Source: Prevotellaceae bacterium (GTDB taxonomy: Bacteria > Bacteroidota > Bacteroidia > Bacteroidales > Bacteroidaceae). From it: a stretch of DNA of 6,314 bases. The translations under genes and the position numbers were made by a program. How positions within the stretch are numbered: the first letter of the stretch is position 1; every line of letters starts with the position of its first letter. The stretch lies in contig JAFLUV010000136.1 of the NCBI GenBank assembly GCA_022508635.1, forward strand, positions 1 to 6,314, written 5' to 3'. Below, in pieces: positions 1-6,314 of the stretch. The notes below the pieces were generated by a model. The model ran no database searches, was not told where the DNA came from, and was given only the letters and a program-made list of their open reading frames with translations.

Positions 1-27
1 AAAAAGAATAAATATTCAGATCTAATT

Positions 28-1239
28 TCACGAGAAATTCGTCGAACTCACGTTAGTTAGATTGGAGACGGCTTCATGCAGTTGATCCAAAGCTTTTGCA
101 AGTATTTGTCGCGTTGTGCCCACGTTAAGACGCATAAAGCCTTTGCCGCTTGGTCCGAACATTTCACCATCGTTTAGGGCAAGGTGGGCGCGATGCACGA
201 ACAAGTCATTGAGCTGGTCGTGTGTGAGGTGGAGTGCGCGGCAGTCGAGCCAAACAAGGAAGGAGGCTTGTGGACGTACGGGTTTTATAGAGGGAATGTT
301 CTTGGCAAGGAAGTCAATGACGAAGTCGATGTTGCCTTCGACGTAGCGTAGCATCTGTTTGCGCCATTCTTCGCCGTGACGGAAAGCTGCTACGGTGGCT
401 ATCGGAGCGAAGAGGTTCGGCTCGTTAAACTCGTTGGCTCTTAGCCATGAGAAAAAACGCCTGCGCAGGGTATTGTCAGGAACTATGGCATAAGAACTGA
501 CGATACCGGCAATGTTGAAGGTCTTTGAAGGAGCACCAAACGTGATGCTGCATTGAGCAGCTTCAGGCGATACCGTGGCAAATGGTGTGTGCCGGTTGTT
601 CCATAAGGCAAGATCGCAGTGAATCTCGTCCGACACGACAATGATGCCGTGGTTGTGGCAGAAGTCAGCAAGATGTCTGAGAGTCTCCTTGCCCCATACT
701 CTGCCGCCGGGGTTATGGGGATTGGCGAGCAGGAGCATGCGGCATTTGTTATCTGCCACTTCCGCGAGATTTTCGAAGTCAATGGAAAATGAGCCGTCGG
801 CATTTTCGCGCAAGGGATTCATTACCAGTTGTCGTGCATTGCCCTCCACAGCAAAGCGGAAAGGATGGTATACGGGCGGCTGTATGATCACCTTCTCATC
901 CTTTTCCACGAACACGTTTATTGCTGCACCAACGCCTTTCATTACGCCAGGGATATAGGTAAGCCATTCTTGCTTGACATTCCAGCCGTGATGCTCGGCA
1001 ATCCACTGCATCACGGTCTGCCAGTAGTCGCAAGGCTCTACCGTGTAGCCGAATATGGGATGCTCCATACGGCGACGTAGTGCTTCGGTAATAAACGGAG
1101 GTGTCTCAAAGTCCATGTCCGCAACCCATAATGGCAGTAAGTCTGCCGAGCCATAGCGCTCTTGTAGTGCGTCGGTTTTTAGTGCCCCCGTGCCGTGCCG
1201 GTCAATAAGTTTGTCAAAGTCGTATTTCATTCCTGTCAT
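28..1239 (-). CDS. MalY/PatB-type PLP-dependent C-S lyase (aminotransferase class I/II fold)
   Basis: A 403-residue cytosolic enzyme of fold-type I PLP proteins. The MalY/PatB branch is known for cystathionine or cysteine beta-lyase activity, giving homocysteine or sulfide plus pyruvate and ammonia; some members act as aminotransferases. Visible hallmarks are WVADMDF at residues 38-44, PPVYHPF with the ring-stacking Tyr124, NPHNPGG with cofactor-contacting Asn176, SDEIHCDL with Asp204 holding the pyridine nitrogen, SKT with the Schiff-base Lys239, and FMRLN with substrate-carboxylate Arg370. Length is normal for the family and no key residue is missing. Family members usually begin MKYDF, so the second Met (base 1230, residue 4) is a likely alternative start; neither start has a Shine-Dalgarno. 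It follows the trans-sulfuration enzyme gene by 14 bases, so it is probably the last gene of that operon. The family call is firm; the exact substrate cannot be read from sequence. Confidence 0.93.
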   Translation of the reverse strand: MTGMKYDFDKLIDRHGTGALKTDALQERYGSADLLPLWVADMDFETPPFITEALRRRMEHPIFGYTVEPCDYWQTVMQWIAEHHGWNVKQEWLTYIPGVMKGVGAAINVFVEKDEKVIIQPPVYHPFRFAVEGNARQLVMNPLRENADGSFSIDFENLAEVADNKCRMLLLANPHNPGGRVWGKETLRHLADFCHNHGIIVVSDEIHCDLALWNNRHTPFATVSPEAAQCSITFGAPSKTFNIAGIVSSYAIVPDNTLRRRFFSWLRANEFNEPNLFAPIATVAAFRHGEEWRKQMLRYVEGNIDFVIDFLAKNIPSIKPVRPQASFLVWLDCRALHLTHDQLNDLFVHRAHLALNDGEMFGPSGKGFMRLNVGTTRQILAKALDQLHEAVSNLTNVSSTNFS

Positions 1240-1253
1240 GTTTGCTGTCAGTG

Positions 1254-2426
1254 TTATTCGAGTGCCTGAATGATGTCGTCGAAAATGTCGTCTACGTCTT
1301 CCAGTCCGATGGATAGGCGAATGGTGGTGTCGTGTACGTCCATGCTTCGGCGTTCTTCGTCGGTGAAAGGTCCGAAAATTGTGCTTGCCGGGTGAATGGC
1401 AAGAGTCTTATTGTCGAACAGGTTTGTTGCGCGGCGTATCAGCTTCAGACGGTTGATAAAGCGGAAACACGCCTCTTTGTCGGCAAGGTCGATGGTTATC
1501 ATTGCTCCGGCAGTGTCGCCAAACTGACTGCGTGCAAGCTGGTGATAGGGATTATCCGGCAGCCCTATGTAGTTCACGTGCTTCACTGCTTTCTGTTTGC
1601 TCAGGCGTTGTGCCAGACTGAGGGCATTGGCAGATTGCAGCCTGTAGCGTGCATCGAGCGTCTCTAATCCGATGGTATGCATATAGGCAACGTGGGGCGT
1701 CATATATGCACCTAAGTTTAGCAGTATCTCCCTGCGCATCCTTGTACCGAATCCGTCGCAGTTACCATAGTCTATCGTCAGTCCCCCGATTGACGTTGCA
1801 CCGCCAGAGAGGTATTTCGTGCTTGATACGACCTCAATGTCTATGCCTAATGCACGGCCGTCGAACTGTGTGAACGGAATGAGCGTGGTATCTGCAATGA
1901 GCGGTATGCCCTTTGCCTTTGCAATCTTGGAGAGCGCACGCAAGTCTGCCACCTCCATCTGTGGATTGGTTATTATCTCCAGAAATATACAGCAGGTATT
2001 TTCGTCCACAAGTTGCTCTACCGCCTTTGTGTCCGTAAGGTCGCAAAGCTTTGGCGTTACGCCGAAACGTTTCAGGGTGCTGGTGATTAGGGAATAACTG
2101 TTGCCGAAAAGATGGCGCGACGATACGATGTTCCTGCCAGCTTGAGCTATACAAATAAGCGTGTTGCTTATCGCGGCCATGCCCGAACTGAAGGCTATTA
2201 CGTCTTTTGCCCCTGTCAGTTCTTTTACTTTATCTTCAAGGAACATGACGGTGGGATTCATCACGCGCGAGTAGTCTGGCATATATTTCCGCCAGCAAAA
2301 GGTATCTGCCATTTCCGTGGCATTCTCAAACTCATATGCTGCCGTGTGGTATACGGGCATACTCAGTGCATTGTACGCGTCGCGAAGCTGGAAGTGCGTG
2401 TGTATGGCTTTTGTCTGTTTCTTCAT
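1254..2426 (-). CDS. Cys/Met-metabolism (trans-sulfuration family) PLP-dependent enzyme, divergent member
   Basis: A 390-residue cytosolic PLP enzyme of the Cys_Met_Meta_PP family, which includes cystathionine gamma-synthase, cystathionine gamma- and beta-lyases, O-acetylhomoserine sulfhydrylase and methionine gamma-lyase. Visible motifs are DYSRVMNPT (51-59, Tyr and Arg for the neighbouring subunit's phosphate site), FSSGMAAI (79-86), a Glu150...Asn154-Pro155 segment, Asp179 for the pyridine nitrogen, SSTKYLSGG with Schiff-base Lys204, and RLSIGLED with carboxylate-binding Arg370. Several normally conserved positions differ. The usual Tyr of the LYGG motif is Phe107 (HLFGNSY), the DNT motif reads ADTT, and the His of the STTH motif is Phe351 (PASTIFGPF). 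The Cys of methionine gamma-lyase LYGC is absent. I therefore do not choose one reaction; O-acetylhomoserine sulfhydrylase-like or a C-S lyase are both possible. It starts 10 bases after the regulator stop and ends 14 bases before the MalY-type gene, consistent with one operon. Confidence 0.9.
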   Translation of the reverse strand: MKKQTKAIHTHFQLRDAYNALSMPVYHTAAYEFENATEMADTFCWRKYMPDYSRVMNPTVMFLEDKVKELTGAKDVIAFSSGMAAISNTLICIAQAGRNIVSSRHLFGNSYSLITSTLKRFGVTPKLCDLTDTKAVEQLVDENTCCIFLEIITNPQMEVADLRALSKIAKAKGIPLIADTTLIPFTQFDGRALGIDIEVVSSTKYLSGGATSIGGLTIDYGNCDGFGTRMRREILLNLGAYMTPHVAYMHTIGLETLDARYRLQSANALSLAQRLSKQKAVKHVNYIGLPDNPYHQLARSQFGDTAGAMITIDLADKEACFRFINRLKLIRRATNLFDNKTLAIHPASTIFGPFTDEERRSMDVHDTTIRLSIGLEDVDDIFDDIIQALE

Positions 2427-2436
2427 GTATACATTT

Positions 2437-3099
2437 CTATATATAGTATTCTATGAGGTCGACAAGTCCTGCCCTGATGGCATAGCGGGTCGCTTCATAG
2501 CTGGAGTTTACGCCAAGTTTGCGGAAGATGTTGCGCTTATGGGTGGTGATGGTGTGGAAACTGGAAAAACGTTCATTTGCAATCTCTTTAACGGATTTAC
2601 CTAACGCAGTGAGCTTGAGGATTTCTATTTCCGTTTCGGTAAGATCGCTGAGTGCTTCATTATATTGTGGGACGTTGAAGAGCATGTTGGTAATTCCATG
2701 GCAAATGAAACGCTCTTTGGCAGAGGCAAGGCGAAGTGCGGAAACAATCTCTTCCGAATGAACGGTCTTCAGCAAAAGGCTAAATTGGTTCTCAGCAGCA
2801 AAACGACGAGCGATAGCTTCCGGTATTTCGTTTGAAAATAGAATCCATACGGTATTGGGATGTCTGACGGCAAGCTCTTGAATGTCATCGAGATGGAATA
2901 AATCTATGCTGTCCCTGCCATTGCTGATGCAATCTACGATAACTGCCGATACGCTCTCTTCGCTGTCGTCTAAAAGCGACGAAAGCGAAGGAAGAGAGTC
3001 GGCAGTCAATGTCTGTGCCTTGTCACCGAAGGTTTCCTTTATCAGGCCGACGATGCCAAGGCGGGTGATGTCTTGGTAATCTGCAACTATAAATGTCAT
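2437..3099 (-). CDS. LuxR/NarL-family response regulator (orphan), DNA-binding transcription factor
   Basis: A 220-residue cytosolic regulator with an N-terminal receiver-like domain (about 1-125) and a C-terminal LuxR-type helix-turn-helix (about 152-212). In the receiver, Asp7 and Asp10 sit in the acidic pocket region, Asp56 at the end of a hydrophobic strand (AVIVD) is the likely phosphoacceptor, Ser89 takes the Thr/Ser switch position and Lys111 the conserved Lys. The segment after Asp56 (CISNGRDS) lacks the usual MPxxxG turn, and only one of the two adjacent pocket acids is kept, so phosphorylation control may be altered. The HTH shows LTETEIEIL, the GKSVKEIA helix, the recognition-helix region TITTHKRNIFRKLGV and a final SSYEATRYAIRAGLV. 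No histidine kinase is encoded in the window. It is first in the putative operon with two PLP enzymes and has its own promoter upstream, so local or auto-regulation is plausible but inferred. Confidence 0.93.
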   Translation of the reverse strand: MTFIVADYQDITRLGIVGLIKETFGDKAQTLTADSLPSLSSLLDDSEESVSAVIVDCISNGRDSIDLFHLDDIQELAVRHPNTVWILFSNEIPEAIARRFAAENQFSLLLKTVHSEEIVSALRLASAKERFICHGITNMLFNVPQYNEALSDLTETEIEILKLTALGKSVKEIANERFSSFHTITTHKRNIFRKLGVNSSYEATRYAIRAGLVDLIEYYI

Positions 3100-3134
3100 C
3101 TTGCTAATACCTTATTAAGGAAGTAATTCTTTTG

Positions 3135-3166
3135 CAAAGGTACGGCGAACATTCTGCCAATCCAAG
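3135..3166 (-). promoter_or_regulatory. Bacteroidota-type promoter for the regulator/PLP-enzyme operon
   Basis: On the minus strand, TACCTTTG (3135-3142) matches the Bacteroidota -7 consensus TAnnTTTG exactly. CTTG (3163-3166), one mismatch from TTTG, lies 20 bases upstream at the -33 position. This predicts a short leader of roughly 30 bases before the regulator ATG at 3099. The leader contains AAGG (3110-3113) ten bases before the start, a weak ribosome-site candidate that is also one arm of the small palindrome CCTTATTAAGG (3110-3120). A separate promoter here implies that the regulator operon can be transcribed independently of the transporter gene. Confidence 0.65.
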
Positions 3167-3177
3167 GAAACGGGAAA

Positions 3178-3229
3178 TTTTAGAAAATAATGCAAGAAAC
3201 GGAGATGTATCCAGAATCATTTTCTAAAA
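3178..3229 (-). terminator. AT-rich inverted repeat right after the transporter stop, possible terminator
   Basis: ATTTTCTAAAA (3219-3229) and TTTTAGAAAAT (3178-3188) are perfect 11-base inverted repeats. On the minus-strand transcript the stem extends to about 14 pairs with one G-U pair, leaving a loop of roughly 24 bases. The first arm begins one base past the transporter stop codon (3231-3233), and the structure lies upstream of the next promoter, which is where a terminator would be expected. The stem is AT-rich and is not followed by a clean U-run (it continues AAAATTTCCC), so it may be a weak terminator or an mRNA 3'-end stabiliser. Confidence 0.4.
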
Positions 3230-3230
3230 A

Positions 3231-6146
3231 CTATAGCGACAAGGTCACTCCAAAGGTAAAATTACGTGCCGAGGGATAGGCGCCTGCATCTGTGCCACTG
3301 CCGACCTCAGGGTCGTAACCTTTGTAGGGAGTGATAGTGAAGAGGTTTGAGGCAGTGAGGTAGAGACGGACGGACAAGGACTTGATGACGTCGTGAAGTG
3401 TGTAGCCGACTGTCAGATTACGCAGTTTGAGGTAGCTGGCAGACTGAACATAGCGAGAGTCGATGTAGCCGAAAGGCCGGGCATTGCTGGCTAACCCCAA
3501 CGTGTTGCCGCCGTTCTCCGGTGTCCATGCGTCCTTGATGGTGCTTAACAGGTTGTACGAATCGCCTGCCAGTTCCAAACGGCGTCCAAGGGCATTGTAG
3601 AGTTTGTTACCGTAGCTGCCGGAGAAGGTGGCAGAGATGTCGAACCTGCGGTATTGCAGTTGAGTGGAGAAACCGTAAACGAGTTTGGGCTGGATGCTGC
3701 CGAGTATCTGCCGGTCGTTGCCGTCAATCTTTCCGTCACCGTTGGTATCTTCAAATTTCAGATCTCCGGGCTTTGGTGTCAGGCCGTTGACGGTAGGCAG
3801 TTTCGACAAGTCCTCGTCCTGCTGGACGATGCCAATGAAACGCAGTCCATAGAATGAGCCGAGTGCTTCGCCGCGCCTCAGTATCTGCTGGTAGTCGGAA
3901 CCTTGTATGACGTTGTTCGTGGTGCCCATGTCTGTGATTTCATTGTGGTTGTAGGCGGCATTCGCCGAGGCTGTCCAGGTGAGCTGACGGTTCTTGCGGT
4001 TGGGGATAAGAGTGGCGTTGATGCTGAGTTCAACACCTTTGTTTACGACATTGCCTACGTTTTGCAGCTGTGTGGTAACGCCCGAGGCGAATCCCATTGG
4101 CACGATGAGCAGCAGGTCGCTGGTCTTCTTGTAGTATGCGTCGGCAACGAAGTTGAGACGGTTGCGGAAGAGTCCGAGGTCGAAGCCGAGATTGTAGCTG
4201 GCGGTTGTCTCCCATTTCAGGTTTTCGTTGGCGGCATTCTGCTTGGCATAGCTGCTGGAGCCTCCGTAGGAGCCTGTGGCGTAGCTGGTGGTAAAGGCGT
4301 AGTCATCGATTTCCTGGTTGCCGACGAGGCCGCCTGTCAGTCGCACCTTGAGATTGTCGATGTGGCGGGCATGCTTGAGGAATGTCTCACGATCGACGTT
4401 CCATGATAGTCCGAGCGAGGGGAAGTAGCCCCAGCGGTGGTTCTTGGAGAAACGGCTGGAATTGTCGGCGCGGAATGTTGCCGTGGCGTTGTATCGGTCG
4501 TTCAGGGTATAGTTGACGCGGGCGATGACAGAGTTCAGTGATGATTCGGAGATGCCTGTCTGCGGTGTGTAGATGTTTGCCCCGTCGCCGAGGTTGTGGT
4601 GCTTCAGGGTCTCGTTGGTGAAGTGGTTGGTGCGTATGGAGCTGTATGTCGAGGTCTGTGTCTGACGGGTGTATCCGGCAAGGGCATCAAGGTGGTGGTG
4701 CTCGTTCAGGTCACGGTTCCATGTCACGGTGTACTCTTGCTGCCAGACGTCGGTCTGGCGGTTTCCGGTGCCGCCGATGCCTTCGGTGGCCATTCCGAGC
4801 GAGGTGTAGGCTCCGGAGAAGTGGTTCTGGGTCAGCTTCTCGCTGCTCAGCCCGACGGTGGCTTTCAGTACGAAGTCACCGATGTTGTAGCTTGTCCAGA
4901 CATTCGACAGCAGGTAGTTGTTCACGTTCTCTGCCACGCTTTCCTTCAGGTCGTAGACGGGATTGGCTGCATGGTTGCCGATGGCAAAGTAGGCATATTC
5001 GTAGGGATTGTTGAAGTTATAGGATTTGTCGGCGTTGTAGACCGGAACGACGGGCGGCATGAGGAGGGCATAGACAAAGCTGTTGGTTATGCCGCCGGAG
5101 TAGGGCGACGAGTTGTAGACTTGTTCCTCTGTGGTAGTCAATCCTTCTTGTCTTGACCTTCCGTAGGTGGCGTTGATGCCGAAGCGCAGTTGCGGGCGCA
5201 GGTTCCATTCCATGTTGGTGTGGAAGTTGTAGCGCTGGAAGCCGGAGTTCAGGACGATGCCGTCCTGGTTGTCGTAGCTTGCGGAGAAGGCATAGCGGCT
5301 ATTGTCGGTGGCACCGCTTATGCTCAGGTCGTGGCTTTGCTGTACGGCGGTACGCAGCACGGCCGACTGCCAGTCGGTGCCGTTGCCCAGCCGGGCTATC
5401 TGCTCGTCGGTGTAGCCGCCTTTGTTGCCGTAGTATGTCTTCTGGAACCGTGCCCAGTCGGCGGCGTTGAGCAGGTCAAGCTTGCGGCTGATGCTTGCTG
5501 CTCCTACGCGGTAGCCGTAGCTTATGCGTGCCTGTCGCTCGCCGATGGTTCCTTTCTTTGTCGTGACGATGATGACGCCGTTTGCGCCGCGCGAGCCGTA
5601 GATGGCTGTGGCGGAAACGTCCTTCAGCACTTCGATGGATTCTATGTCGTGGGGATTGATGGTGGCGAGGGGATTCAGGCTGCTCTCGATGGCGCCGAGT
5701 CCGGTGCCGGTGTTTGCGGCATCCTTGAAGTAGATGAAGCCGTCGATGACGTACAGCGGCTCGTTGGAGGCGTTGACGGAGTTGCCGCCCCGTATTCGTA
5801 TGTGGCTGTCAGCGCCGGGCTGTCCGCTGGAGGCTGTGACGCTGAGTCCTGACACTTGTCCGGCGAGTGCGCCGTCGAGCGTCGGTGAGAGTGACTTGGC
5901 GAAGACGTCGCCCTTGACTGTCGTTACCGAGCCCGTCAGGTGCGTGCGCTTCTGGGTTCCGTATCCTACTACGACTACCTCGCCAAGCTCTTGCTCCATT
6001 CTGTCGAACTCTGCAAGTAGCGAGTCGCTGAGCAGCGAGTCTGCCGCCAGGATATGGCTTGCTGCTTCGGCCGCGACGGGCAATGCAGAAAAACTCAAGG
6101 AAACGGCGAGGATTGCCTGCTTGCTATGTGCTTGAAAACTTTTCAT
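3231..6146 (-). CDS. SusC/RagA-family TonB-linked outer-membrane transporter, no SusD partner seen
   Basis: A 971-residue TonB-dependent outer-membrane beta-barrel. The N-terminus is a typical Sec signal peptide: basic start, hydrophobic AILAVSLSFSALPVAA, and a likely cleavage after AEA at about residue 28. The SusC signature EVVVVGYGTQKR (56-67) leads into the plug, with IRIRGGNS (116-123), PLYVIDG (130-136) and a conserved block at about 161-199 containing IESIEVLKD, IYGSRGANG and TTKKG. The barrel follows to the C-terminus and carries a DTNGDGKIDGNDR loop near 798-810, a common SusC feature resembling a calcium-binding loop. The C-terminal NLFTITPYKGYDPEV (from about 934) is also typical. 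Only about 27 residues separate the signal peptide from VVVVGYG, so the carboxypeptidase-regulatory-like domain found at the start of most SusC proteins is missing. The last residue is Leu, not the usual aromatic. The next gene is a regulator, not susD. The substrate is unknown; energy would come from TonB-ExbBD. The first ATG is supported by the signal peptide. Confidence 0.95.
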   Translation of the reverse strand: MKSFQAHSKQAILAVSLSFSALPVAAEAASHILAADSLLSDSLLAEFDRMEQELGEVVVVGYGTQKRTHLTGSVTTVKGDVFAKSLSPTLDGALAGQVSGLSVTASSGQPGADSHIRIRGGNSVNASNEPLYVIDGFIYFKDAANTGTGLGAIESSLNPLATINPHDIESIEVLKDVSATAIYGSRGANGVIIVTTKKGTIGERQARISYGYRVGAASISRKLDLLNAADWARFQKTYYGNKGGYTDEQIARLGNGTDWQSAVLRTAVQQSHDLSISGATDNSRYAFSASYDNQDGIVLNSGFQRYNFHTNMEWNLRPQLRFGINATYGRSRQEGLTTTEEQVYNSSPYSGGITNSFVYALLMPPVVPVYNADKSYNFNNPYEYAYFAIGNHAANPVYDLKESVAENVNNYLLSNVWTSYNIGDFVLKATVGLSSEKLTQNHFSGAYTSLGMATEGIGGTGNRQTDVWQQEYTVTWNRDLNEHHHLDALAGYTRQTQTSTYSSIRTNHFTNETLKHHNLGDGANIYTPQTGISESSLNSVIARVNYTLNDRYNATATFRADNSSRFSKNHRWGYFPSLGLSWNVDRETFLKHARHIDNLKVRLTGGLVGNQEIDDYAFTTSYATGSYGGSSSYAKQNAANENLKWETTASYNLGFDLGLFRNRLNFVADAYYKKTSDLLLIVPMGFASGVTTQLQNVGNVVNKGVELSINATLIPNRKNRQLTWTASANAAYNHNEITDMGTTNNVIQGSDYQQILRRGEALGSFYGLRFIGIVQQDEDLSKLPTVNGLTPKPGDLKFEDTNGDGKIDGNDRQILGSIQPKLVYGFSTQLQYRRFDISATFSGSYGNKLYNALGRRLELAGDSYNLLSTIKDAWTPENGGNTLGLASNARPFGYIDSRYVQSASYLKLRNLTVGYTLHDVIKSLSVRLYLTASNLFTITPYKGYDPEVGSGTDAGAYPSARNFTFGVTLSL

Positions 6147-6189
6147 ACCTTAAACGCTATATATATATTATTATGTGAATTTCCGGCTG

Positions 6190-6220
6190 CAAAGTTACGG
6201 CGGTTTGCGGCAATATGAAA
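6190..6220 (-). promoter_or_regulatory. Bacteroidota-type promoter for the SusC-like gene
   Basis: On the minus strand, TAACTTTG (6190-6197) matches TAnnTTTG exactly, and TTTC (6217-6220), one mismatch from TTTG, lies 19 bases upstream. The predicted leader to the ATG at 6146 is about 35 to 40 bases, AT-rich with an alternating TA run (about 6158-6168) and no clear Shine-Dalgarno, as is usual in this phylum. The spacer between the two elements contains the small interrupted palindrome TTGCGGCAA (6205-6213). Confidence 0.65.
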
Positions 6221-6247
6221 TACCCTTTATGTGGCATTTCGTATCGC
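6210..6247. repeat. Imperfect 15-base dyad overlapping the -33 element, candidate operator
   Basis: The plus-strand arm GCAATATGAAATACC (6210-6224) is the inverted counterpart of GGCATTTCGTATCGC (6233-6247), matching at 12 of 15 positions around an 8-base centre. The three differences are all transitions. The promoter -33 element (6217-6220) lies inside the promoter-proximal arm, a position where a regulator could block or recruit RNA polymerase. No T-run follows on either strand, which argues against a plain terminator of an upstream gene. The binding protein is unknown; the LuxR-type regulator encoded downstream is one candidate by proximity only. Confidence 0.5.
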
Positions 6248-6314
6248 ATATTATTGGTATGGGGCTTCATGCCGGACAGTTCTCCACTTGTCTGCGACTA
6301 ATTAATATTTCTTG

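Noticed and set aside
1..17. Possible terminator after the MalY-type gene: GAATA/TATTC arms followed by five T on the minus strand
   Set aside because: The arms are five AT-rich bases with a two-base loop, too weak to call, and the window ends there so the continuation cannot be seen.
2425..2434. Ten-base palindrome ATGTATACAT over the start of the trans-sulfuration gene
   Set aside because: AT-rich and short, expected by chance, and inside an operon junction where no independent control is evident.
3110..3120. Palindrome CCTTATTAAGG in the regulator leader
   Set aside because: Five-base arms around one base are too short to claim as an operator or hairpin; mentioned only as part of the promoter entry.
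3143..3162. Possible dyad GGC...GCC with GAA-TG-TTC core in the spacer of the regulator promoter
   Set aside because: The pairing is broken at several positions and does not resemble the dyad at the transporter promoter, so a shared binding motif is not supported.
5190..5852. Long plus-strand open frame (220 codons) antisense to the transporter gene
   Set aside because: It overlaps the conserved plug and barrel coding region and is rich in Val, Ala, Gly and Cys, as expected from the reverse of a G+C-rich gene. It has no recognisable domain. The plus-strand frames at 4596-5156 and 3903-4406 are rejected for the same reason.
6157..6270. A 37-codon minus-strand ORF ending ten bases before the transporter start, possible leader peptide
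   Set aside because: It spans the predicted promoter and dyad, so a transcript from that promoter would lack its start. Its composition (many His, Pro and Ile, AT-run tail) looks like chance; no family is recognised.

Overview
The window suggests a member of the Bacteroidales (phylum Bacteroidota), most likely Prevotella-like. Three things point there: a SusC/RagA-type TonB-dependent outer-membrane transporter, two promoters matching the Bacteroidota consensus (TTTG-like -33 and TAnnTTTG -7), and start codons in AT-rich leaders without a clear Shine-Dalgarno. The genus is an inference.

All four supported genes lie on the minus strand, so transcription runs from high to low coordinates. First comes a 168-base upstream region (6147-6314) with a promoter and a long imperfect dyad over its -33 element; I see nothing else supportable in 6248-6314. 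Next is a 971-residue SusC-like transporter (6146 to 3231). A 131-base gap (3100-3230) then holds an AT-rich inverted repeat starting right after the transporter stop, followed by a second promoter. Then come three tightly packed genes: a LuxR/NarL-type response regulator (3099 to 2437), a Cys/Met-metabolism (trans-sulfuration) PLP enzyme (2426 to 1254), and a MalY/PatB-type PLP C-S lyase or aminotransferase (1239 to 28). The gaps between these three are only 10 and 14 bases, so they probably form one operon headed by its own regulator.

The likely theme is sulfur amino-acid metabolism. Two PLP enzymes of families that make or break C-S bonds in cystathionine, homocysteine, cysteine or methionine are co-transcribed with a regulator and sit beside a transporter. 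The transporter has no SusD partner after it and no N-terminal carboxypeptidase-regulatory-like domain, so it is not a standard glycan-utilisation SusCD pair. That the transporter feeds the PLP enzymes, or that the regulator controls the transporter promoter, is inference from proximity only. No RNA genes, CRISPR arrays, insertion sequences or attachment sites were found.
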